Shown piece after piece: positions 56,832 to 64,000 of a DNA stretch of 64,000 nt. Each line of letters opens with the position of its first letter. Within the stretch, counting starts at the first letter, position 1. The stretch spans positions 186,001-250,000 of the forward strand of contig JAGMWG010000010.1 of assembly GCA_020744225.1 (NCBI GenBank). Direction: 5' to 3'. The DNA is from Paraphoma chrysanthemicola. Lineage: Eukaryota; Ascomycota; Dothideomycetes; Pleosporales; Phaeosphaeriaceae. The notes under the pieces were generated by a model that worked only from the letters and a program-made list of their open reading frames with translations, was not told the origin of the DNA and did no database searches. A program made the position numbers and the translations under genes.

Positions 56832-57893
56832 ATGTTCGCCAGCTTCTTCCGAGGGAAACCCAAGCACAAGCACGCTCCCCTACCTCAACGTGAATCGGAT
56901 AGTCTCGACTGCGAGACGCTACTGCCTTCCAGTCCATTGGCAAGCTCGAGCCCGGTGAAAGCGAGAACAGTTGACCGCTCGAACCGCGAGATCAGTATAG
57001 CTGTCCGCACTTTGGCGTTGAGCACCATTGTGTACCTCGGAGCCGGATTGTGGCTCGTCTTCAGCTTGCGAAATGCTGCGTTCGTGCCTGATGCTGATCT
57101 TTTTTGCATGCATTATGTCTCTCGCTACTGTGAGTGGAGTGACCACGAGATGACGATCAGAACTGATGAGTTCAGCGCCAGTGGTGAAGGAGGTAATGCC
57201 AGGCTGGCACGATCGGTTGTTCAACGGAACCTTTCTGCACGAGAATGCGTATCGCCAGCCAGCGGGTCCGGAGACCGACGCTGCATGGGCCGCATTGGGT
57301 GTCAATTGTGAGTCTCCCATAGGGCTCAGGATGGCGGTGCTGACGATCCAAGACCGCAGTGTTGTGGTGCCCCTTGAGGAAGCCGAGGAAACTGGTCTGC
57401 GCCCTGATCAAGTCCAGGTCAGCGAACAATATGGCGGAGGATTCCCAGCAAATGTCGAGGGGTTGCATCATCTTCATTGCTTGGTAAGTTATCACAGAGG
57501 AATGAAGCGAAGTGCTGATGTTGATCTTTGAAGGATCTCCTGCGCAAGTCGTTGCATTGGAACTTCGAATACTACTTGACGCAAAAGAAGGGCGCATTCG
57601 TGAACAGCGAGTATATTGTGCGAGTTCATACGACGCACTGCCTGGACATCTTGCGACAGGTGCTAATGTGCAACCCTGATGTGGGAGTCCTGGGACAGGT
57701 GTGGTGGCAGCCCGAGAACGAGCCAGAGCCCATGCCCTTTGTAGACTTCAACACGAAGCACAGGTGCAGAGACTATGAGGCTGTCAGAGCATGGGCTGAA
57801 GCGCATCAGCTGCCCCCGGAAGAGGAAGTGGACATGACGCATTTCTACAAGATGCCCGAGCCGGGCCAGAAGATCCTTCCTGAGATCCCGTAG
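56832..57893 (+). CDS. UstYa-family (DUF3328) oxidase
   Basis: Four exons, 56832-57129, 57176-57307, 57353-57483 and 57534-57893; 306 aa, introns 46, 45 and 50 bp. A cytosolic basic N-terminus with an LL motif leads to one transmembrane helix at 56-79. The luminal domain has the family blocks YSPVVKEVMPGWHDRLFNG, PETDAAWAALGVNYRSVVV, then SEQYGGGFPANVEGLHHLHC. The two HxxHC signatures are HHLHC (182-186) and HTTHC (219-223). After these come FVDFNTKHRCRDYEAVRAW and FYKMPEPGQ. In ustiloxin, phomopsin and asperipin-2a pathways such proteins carry out oxidative cyclisation of Tyr-containing core peptides in the secretory pathway; other members act on unrelated metabolites. All key residues are present. 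Its divergent neighbour is the Tyr-rich repeat precursor, which supports a joint role. Confidence 0.93.
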
Positions 57894-58066
57894 GCGCAGC
57901 TAGCAGCATTAGTAGTTAGTCTGACGAAGACGTAACCATTGTTACTCTATATGCTCATGACGGTTCATAGCAAGATGCACCTCAGTCCACCGTCTGTGAC
58001 GACTAGATATGGGTGCAATCACGACGACGCAGCAGCATGGCTGATGTCGAATTTTTCAAGACAGAC

Positions 58067-58657
58067 TCAGTTCTGGCGGGGCTTCACCACGCCGTCATGG
58101 ACAATGTAGTACACGACGGTGCTGTCCGAGTCGACGGTACCGAGTACCACTCTCTTTGTAGTCCTCCATGGGTTCTCCGGGCGATCTGATGTGGGCGGGT
58201 CACTGTCCGGCGTAGGAGGGATGTGGGTGATGGCATCGAACACTTCGGCCAGCCTGCGCAGCGTCCATTTCTCGTTCAGTCGGGTTGGCAGTATCCACTC
58301 GCGCTCGGGCTCAGTCTTGACCTGCAGACCGCCCTCTTCTCCTGCCTTGTTGGCCTTCCTTTTGCGGTCGGCCTCCTTCAGCAGCTCGACCTGCTCATCG
58401 GGATGAACGTAGAGGCGCTGCGGGGGCAGGCCCGAGACGAGTGGGCGGGGCAGAGGCGCGTTCGTGACGGGCGAGTGCGTGTGCACGTGGAGCTGGGTCC
58501 AGTAGTGCTGGAACTCGAGGTTGTGCTGGATCTGTACGGCGAGCGATTGCAGTTGCGGAAGGTGCGAAGCATCGAACGGAATGCTGTCGAGAGAAGCAAA
58601 GGCCTGCTGCAGCGGGGCCGGCACGATTGCCGGTTTTGTGGTCGCAAGGGACGTCAT
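58067..58657 (-). CDS. SEN15: tRNA-splicing endonuclease subunit Sen15
   Basis: Single exon, 196 aa, from the only in-frame ATG (MTSLATTKPAIV). A short Pro/Ala-rich N-terminus leads into LQSLAVQIQHNLEFQHYWTQ, a Lys-rich linker, and the C-terminal fold EWILPTRLNEKWTLRRLAEV, then TTKRVVLGTVDSDSTVVYYI and VHDGVV. This last block is the characteristic end of Sen15, a structural subunit of the Sen2-Sen34-Sen54-Sen15 complex that removes introns from pre-tRNAs. The frame stays open another 56 codons upstream with an Arg/Ser-rich sequence but only a TTG, so I do not extend it. Convergent with the UstYa gene and divergent (284 bp) from the GPI-like gene. Confidence 0.9.
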   Translation of the reverse strand: MTSLATTKPAIVPAPLQQAFASLDSIPFDASHLPQLQSLAVQIQHNLEFQHYWTQLHVHTHSPVTNAPLPRPLVSGLPPQRLYVHPDEQVELLKEADRKRKANKAGEEGGLQVKTEPEREWILPTRLNEKWTLRRLAEVFDAITHIPPTPDSDPPTSDRPENPWRTTKRVVLGTVDSDSTVVYYIVHDGVVKPRQN

Positions 58658-58941
58658 GATAAACACGGAGTCGCTGGGCGCAGTTTGCAGGCGGGTAATT
58701 GGCGGTGGGCGTGTTTCGCAATGGCGTGGTGGTGAGATGCCGCTGTGCCTCTGCGGGAAGGTCGAGGGACTGGCTGCAGATCTCAAGCCAGTCACAAGAG
58801 CACGCCGAGCAAGAGACGTACGCAAGCCTAGGCAGCGAACAACATCAGCTTAAAGGCCTCTGCTCGTCGCTGCTCACGACACGCATTGCCGGTCGCGCAG
58901 CCTTACAGAGCATCCAGAACGACAGCTACCGAGATATCGCC

Positions 58942-59561
58942 ATGTTTGCGCTCTTCACCCCAGCATTACTGCTTCTGGCTAGCGCCGTGAAGGTCCATGG
59001 ACAGACTCCCAGCGTCGTGACTTTTATTTCGATCAGTCCGACGCCGACTACCGAGGAAGTCTTCACCATCCAGACGTCTGTGCCTGGTTTGTCGTCGACA
59101 CCTTGCTACGAAGTTTGCGTAATGGAGCCGTGTTACCCATGTGCGCATTCAATATCACCACGTTCGCTCCACGAGTGCTCCACTAACGCTACGCAGGTGG
59201 GCAAACCTTGTCGGAAGGCTCCATGGGCATCCCACCGGGAGAGACGCCGATCCCGAGTTCCCTGCTGTCCATAATCACCGACCCTCTGCTGTCCACCACA
59301 CCACTGCCCACCACGCCGCTGCCCACTACGCCGCTGCCCACTTCGCCGCTGCTCACCACGCCAGCTGCCTCATCAAGGCCGAGTGCTTCGTCGTCTGCGA
59401 ACGGGACCGTAAGTGTGCCGACCCCTTCAAGGTCTGGCACTTCCCCACCAGAACAATCAACTGGCGCCTCTCCGTCCCTTCAAGCACATGGCGCGCCCTT
59501 CAAGATCGTACTGGCGGTCTCAGGCCTGTCGCTGATGGGTGCTTCCCTCATCTTCCTGTGA
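58942..59561 (+). CDS. Secreted, probably GPI-anchored Ser/Thr/Pro-rich protein
   Basis: Two exons, 58942-59140 and 59197-59561, with a 56-bp intron (GTGCGC, branch CACTAACG, acceptor CGCAG); 187 aa. The signal peptide is MFALFTPALLLLASAVKVHG. A short region holds four Cys (STPCYEVCVMEPCYPC) before the low-complexity stalk. The stalk includes tandem TTPLP/TTPLP/TSPLL units coded by a 15-bp tandem repeat at about 59293-59352. A hydrophobic C-terminus (FKIVLAVSGLSLMGASLIFL) is preceded by small residues, as for GPI attachment. It is likely a cell-surface protein. No enzymatic domain is seen; the Cys block is too short to assign. Confidence 0.82.
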
Positions 59562-60299
59562 GTGGACTAGCTATGTGGAAAAGGTGCTGAGGTGGTGCGC
59601 GTCGAAGCCACAAACGGCGGCGAGAAGGCGTTTATGACCCTCACGCCATGGCCTTAAGCCACAGCAATGTCGATTGAGTCATGATTGAATTGAAACGAAA
59701 CGTGGAGCGTTCATCGAACGTTCCGCACAGTAGATAGTAGATACCATTGTATGTTCGAATCCGAGACCGAGTGCGATCAAGTATCGCCGAGCGCAAGTCT
59801 AATAGCGCCGCACGCTCGACCAGCTCATCAATTGCTTTCCTTCTATCCTCTGGTATTTCGCCGAATATACTCAGATACGAAAACGAGAGAGGTACGCGTA
59901 TCAGACGATGCGGCGCCCGGCTAGCGGGTGGCTGACAGACTGGTCTTGTCCCTTAGTAATGTGGGTCTGGGGAAGGCCACTGCTGAAAGCGGTCATTCTC
60001 GCGAATCTCCACCAGGGCAACAAGAAGCCGCCGACCGTGCATATACAAAGCCATTCCCGCAACATGACGCTGCTTCTCCTGTCGTTGCAAGCAGGCTTCT
60101 CCGCCATCACCATGACGCTTCCAGCCGGCTGAATATCCCATCGCACAATCTCAAACAGCAAGGTCTCTGCCAAGGCACCGCCACTGCCAATTGCACAAGC
60201 CGTCATCGCCTCCTTGGCCAACCACGCACGCTGCGCAACAGCGCGTCTCCCTAAAAAGACACGCAGTCGCCGCTTCGTATCATTCACTCTCGCAGCACC
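59562..60299. other. Intergenic
   Basis: No gene supported. The right end is the leader of the DUF2985 gene. Several short frames overlap on both strands without motifs. Confidence 0.45.
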
Positions 60300-61776
60300 A
60301 TGGCGACTCCGAACACGAACTCGGAGACAGCTCCTTTCCCAACCATTGATGGCGCTCGCGAACCCAACACCAATGCGAGTCCTCCCAGTTCGCCCACAAC
60401 CGCCCGTCGTCCACGAGTATCCACCAATCCTTCCACGGCCTCGAGCAGAATAAGATCCGCGAGCATCAAACTCATGGAGGCCAATCCGCCCCCTGGAATG
60501 TGGGCAGCGACGGGCTCAACAGCATCGAAGGCGCCATCCCTGTCCGATATTCGCAGAGGCTCCTTTGGCTCCGACGGCTGGAACGATGACACACAGCGCA
60601 AACGAGCAGGCTCCCGTAACAGTCAGGAAGAGAGGATGCGGTTTCCAAGGCGGACAAGCGCAGCCGTGTCGCCAATGGAGGGGAGCGAGCCATTTCCAGC
60701 AGTGACTGAAGAGGTTACGCGAGAAAGACCATCGTATGAAGCCACCCGCGAAATTCCAAGATATGGAGCGCAGAACAAGAACGATGGTACAGCTGTGGAA
60801 CTGAGGCAAAGCAACTCCATCACGGAGAAGAACGAGGACAGTGCAGTGCGACAGCCATTGACCGCTGACGGCCAGGTACGTGCAGTTTCATACGATAAAC
60901 ACTGCGACGTCATGTTCATACACTAACATTTCCTAGTACGCGAATGGCTACGCACCTCCTCCTAAGCTCCCGTGGACACAGTCCTTTGCAATCGGGCTCA
61001 AGGGGTTTTGGAAGTGGTTCCTAACACCTTCTGGCTTTCTCATCACCCTTTATGGACTCAATGTTGTCGCTTGGGGTGGGATGCTGTTCCTGCTACTCTG
61101 CAACGCTGCTCCCGCCATGTGCAAGCCGACTTGCAACGACATCAACTCACCTCGACGCATATGGATCGAGATTGATTCACAGGTCCTCAATGCGCTCTTC
61201 TGCGTGACTGGTTTTGGTCTCGCACCTTGGCGGTTCCGCGACTTATACTGGTGGGGATTCTGGAGAATCGGAGGTGCAAGCCGCAAGGCTATCGGTATTC
61301 GCCGCCTGGCAGGCATACACAGAGGATGGTTCCGTCTCCCTGGGTCCACGCAGCTTCCTGAGCTCGCAGATGCGAAGACTGTTGATCCCGAGGATCCAGC
61401 GGTCCCAATTCCCGTGAAACACATCCCCGACCCGCCTCCAACAGGACTACGCGCCCCGGCCACCAAGAGTTGGAAAATGGACTTCGTTGTTTGGAACAAT
61501 GCCTGGAATACCTTCTTCCAAGTTGTTCTCTGCTACTACATGTACAATTACAACCGCAAACAGCGTCCGTCTTGGGCGACCGGTACATTCGTCGCGCTGG
61601 GCTGCATCGTTGCTGGTATTGCCGGCATTATGATGTGGCACGAAGGCAAGAACATCAAGAAGGTGGAGGGCGTACCAGAGGGCCGCAGGGAGTACAGAGA
61701 GACACACGATGTTGAAGGCGGGTCGGCGCAGAACATCCCATTGGTCTCGAACCCGGAAAGAGCGGCGAAGTCATGA
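60300..61776 (+). CDS. DUF2985-family membrane protein
   Basis: Two exons, 60300-60875 and 60937-61776, with a 61-bp phase-0 intron (GTACGT, branch CACTAAC, acceptor CCTAG); 471 aa. The first ~200 residues are disordered, Ser/Thr/Pro-rich and charged. The membrane part begins with WKWFLTPSGFLITLYGLNVV and AWGGMLFLLLCNAAP, followed by a conserved amphipathic block (CNDINSPRRIWIEIDSQVLN; FGLAPWRFRDLYWWGFWRIG). Two more helices lie near the end (NTFFQVVLCYYMYNYN and FVALGCIVAGIAGIMMWHEG), then a polar tail. The order matches fungal DUF2985 proteins, whose function is not known. Confidence 0.88.
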
Positions 61777-62435
61777 TGATTTGTGCCCGGGATCTGTGAT
61801 CTGCGTGTGGCGTTCATTGGGCCGGAGGCGCCTAACGCCAACTTGGCGCACAGCAGACTCAACACCATCACATATGTGATGGCCAGAGAGCTGCCTTGAA
61901 GATACCCCGCTTGTCGTATACTATTTTTAATCGCAAATCGTTCAGTTTGATCTTGCTGCCCGCCTTCTACGTGTACGTCAGTTGCAGTATTCGTGCAGCG
62001 GAAAGTGCACTCCCGAGTAGTTCTCATGCAGTTCGCCATTCGATCGACTGGTGCGCAGCCTTGCGCCATGCGCTTACCCAGCACGCCGAGATAACCGGGG
62101 CCGCCGAAAGCATACCGAAACAGACACTAAGCAACCTTTGCATGTCTGTTGACAAAAATGACGTCGAAGTACATGGTAGCCACTAGCAATGCTGATGTCG
62201 ACCTGTGACTCGCGCACGCGACCGTTATATACTCGGCTTCTCCCTAGGGCTGACCGAACTGAGTTCCTAGCCCACTGTTAGACGGACATCATCGTTGCTT
62301 ATATCATTAGGTCGCCCCTCCCCAGAGGTAGATCTAAAAGAGCAAGGACCCTCATATTCTTGGACAAAAGACATTAACAACCTCACCTACGGACTTCTAA
62401 ATACCGCCCCCCTTTGGATACCACACCAAGTCAAG
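61777..62435. other. Intergenic
   Basis: No gene supported. The downstream frame is open from 62295 without ATG, and the start is taken at 62436. A minus-strand frame (61548-62084) is mostly a shadow of the DUF2985 gene. Confidence 0.45.
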
Positions 62436-63383
62436 ATGGCAGCTGCCGAATACTACGTGGGCACGAACGCCCATGAACTGCCGGGTAATAATCACCAACC
62501 TCATGTCTACCCGCCTCAACCTCAGCCAAAGCCGCCTCAATACCAACAGCAACCCACGCAACAACCTCAGCGTCCCCAGTTCAACACCGCATACAGTGCC
62601 ACACCCCCTCCATCCTACTCGCCATACGCCCATGCACCGCCACAGCAACAACAACAACCGCAAGCATATCCACCGCCGCCACCACTTGCGCAGAAGCAAC
62701 CTCTAAAGGGCAGCCCGTACCAAACACCACCGTACCCAACAGGCCCTCCAAGTTTTCCCACGCCACCAAACACCTACCTCACCGCGCCTCTCCAACCCCA
62801 ACGAAGCCACTCGCAACCACCCCGCGTACACTTCGCCGAGCCCGATCGCGACTCCAACACCTCCGACTCGGACTCATCCACTTCAACCTCCAGCTCCCCC
62901 CGCCGCCGGCGCCGCCACCGCAAACATCGCAGCCGCGACTCCGATCGAGACATGCCGCGCGAACACCATAGTCAGCACCACCACCACAGCGCCTCGCGCC
63001 CGCAAAAGCACGAGCGCAAAGACCGCGACACGTTCCTTGGCGCCGGCGCCGGCGCGATTGTCGGCGACGCGATTTTCCCGGGTCTAGGTACCGCGGCGGG
63101 GATATTACTCGGTGGTTTGGGCGGGCGGAAGTATGCGAAACGAAGTGTGAGTGAAGAGGGACATAGACATCGACATCGGGATGCGTATAATGAGGGGCGA
63201 AGTGAAGGAAGGAGAGATAGAGATAGAGATGGGGGTAGGGAGTGGGACGGACGTCGGGATGAGGGGAGGAGAGATGTGGATAGTAGTGAGAGTGAGGAGG
63301 AGAGGTATCGGCGGCGGAGGGAGAGGAAGAGTGGGTGGGATGAGGGGAGTGCGACGTATAGACGAGGATGGGCTGTGCGGTGA
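62436..63383 (+). CDS. Pro/Gln-rich, His/Arg-rich protein with a glycine-zipper segment
   Basis: Single exon of 315 aa from ATG 62436. Residues 1 to about 130 are Pro/Gln/Tyr-rich with Q5 and P5 runs. A Ser/Asp patch (SNTSDSDSSTSTSSS) is followed by RRRRRHRKHRSRDSDRD and a His-rich stretch (HHSQHHHH). The only hydrophobic part is a glycine-zipper-like helix pair (FLGAGAGAIVGDAIFPGLGT, AAGILLGGLGG), typical of 2TM glycine-zipper proteins. The C-terminus is a long Arg/Asp/Glu/Gly repeat region. Fungi encode many such glycine-zipper proteins without known function. The G/A/T-purine skew in the last ~250 bp (AGAGAT, GGGATG repeats) is marked. Confidence 0.72.
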   Translation: MAAAEYYVGTNAHELPGNNHQPHVYPPQPQPKPPQYQQQPTQQPQRPQFNTAYSATPPPSYSPYAHAPPQQQQQPQAYPPPPPLAQKQPLKGSPYQTPPYPTGPPSFPTPPNTYLTAPLQPQRSHSQPPRVHFAEPDRDSNTSDSDSSTSTSSSPRRRRRHRKHRSRDSDRDMPREHHSQHHHHSASRPQKHERKDRDTFLGAGAGAIVGDAIFPGLGTAAGILLGGLGGRKYAKRSVSEEGHRHRHRDAYNEGRSEGRRDRDRDGGREWDGRRDEGRRDVDSSESEEERYRRRRERKSGWDEGSATYRRGWAVR

Positions 63384-63610
63384 GGACGGGGTGTATTATA
63401 CGGTTATTGGGTTCTGGGGGGGTGTGCGTTGATCGCATATCCTCACAAGAAGAATAAATCTCAGTACCTTTTTTAACTTCAACAAGCAGTTTCTTGATTA
63501 AGCCATCTTAGCTTATATATCCATAGAAATAAAACGTTATATAACATGTTTCATCTTTCATATTACACATCCATCAACAACAACAACACTTCCTCAATCA
63601 CTCGCATGTT

Positions 63611-64000
63611 TCATTCCATCCCCGTCCCCGTCCCCGTCCCCCGTCTCTGTAACCCAGGATGTCCACCCGGTAATCCCCCAACACTCTGTCTATGTCCTCT
63701 CCCTCCCCCTCCACCGCCACCGACCGGATTCCCCGCCAACATGTCCAAATCCACAGGCGTCCCCGCACCCAGACCAAATCCAAACGCATCCGCTGCGCCC
63801 GTGGCAAATACGCCGTCATCCGCCATGCCCGGCGGATCGACATTAAACGGGACGAAATAGCTGCTCATCGGGTCGAAGAAGTTGTTACTGCCTTGCATGC
63901 CCATGGCATCTAGGTTCCAAAAGGAATTGTTGAAATCTGCAGAGAGGTCGGGGAAGGGCGACATGTCCATCTGGTGTGCGTGGGAAGGGTGGATCATGGT
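63611..64000 (-). CDS. Partial gene at right edge, C-terminal part
   Basis: The minus-strand frame is open to the window edge and ends at 63611; an internal ATG lies at 63997, but the gene probably starts beyond the window. The visible 129 residues are acidic, Phe/Asn/Asp/Met-rich at first (FPDLSADFNNSFWNLDAMGM; NNFFDPMSSYFVPFNVDPPG). A Gly-rich run (VGGGGGGGRGHRQSVGGLPG) and a GTGTGTG end follow. This looks like the C-terminal activation-type tail of a fungal transcription factor, but no DNA-binding domain is in view. Confidence 0.5.
   Translation of the reverse strand, partial: TMIHPSHAHQMDMSPFPDLSADFNNSFWNLDAMGMQGSNNFFDPMSSYFVPFNVDPPGMADDGVFATGAADAFGFGLGAGTPVDLDMLAGNPVGGGGGGGRGHRQSVGGLPGGHPGLQRRGTGTGTGME

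Noticed and set aside
58067..58825. Extended Sen15 with an N-terminal Arg/Ser-rich leader
   Set aside because: The extension begins at TTG with no upstream ATG, and Sen15 acts in a nuclear or mitochondrial-surface complex without a cleaved leader.
1..64000. tRNA genes
   Set aside because: I looked for T-loop motifs of the GGTTCGAATCC type on both strands. Near-matches (around 30718, 33830, 47650, 59754) lie in coding DNA or lack a pairing stem and an acceptor stem.
1..64000. CRISPR or prokaryotic operon structure
   Set aside because: The genes contain spliceosomal introns and belong to fungal families. No spaced direct-repeat array is present.

Overview
The window is nuclear DNA of a filamentous ascomycete (Pezizomycotina). 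Most introns are 45-80 bp with GTRNGT donors and CTRAY branch points. The gene families are typically fungal: HET, DUF3328/UstYa, DUF3176, DUF2985, DUF7053, the Chs7 family, and Mif2/CENP-C with a cupin tail. A Dothideomycete is my best guess, by inference only. I could recognise no rRNA, tRNA, CRISPR array or intact transposon.

Layout. 1.5-17 kb: a Chs7-like membrane protein, the TFIIH subunit Ssl1, a fumarylacetoacetate-hydrolase-family enzyme with a probable mitochondrial leader, a large unknown protein cut by one in-frame TAG, a DUF3176 membrane protein, a MARVEL-like protein and a DUF7053 protein. 17.8-27 kb, minus strand: an EDC4-like decapping scaffold, a divergent RPB11-like protein, and tubulin cofactor B with two unusually long introns. 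27-37 kb is gene-poor and holds only a two-repeat MYB protein. 36.9-46.5 kb is a conserved block of Mif2/CENP-C, a seven-knuckle Gis2/CNBP protein, an F-box/beta-propeller protein and Sae2/CtIP.

47-58 kb looks accessory: a nitrilase, an AT-rich decayed tract, a HET-domain gene, an orphan F-box-like gene, a dead cytochrome P450, and a divergent pair that is the most interesting object here. That pair is a secreted, Kex2-site-rich, Tyr/Met-rich repeat protein (54958-55808, minus) facing a complete UstYa/DUF3328 oxidase gene with both HxxHC motifs (56832-57893, plus). Together they look like a minimal dikaritin-type fungal RiPP locus: precursor plus cyclising oxidase, with the P450 relic next to it.

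58-64 kb returns to ordinary genes: the tRNA-splicing endonuclease subunit Sen15, a GPI-anchor-like Ser/Thr/Pro-rich surface protein, a DUF2985 membrane protein, a His/Arg-rich glycine-zipper protein, and a minus-strand gene that runs off the right edge.

Exon coordinates were derived by reading splice signals and checking that frames and conserved motifs join. No alignment or transcript data were available.
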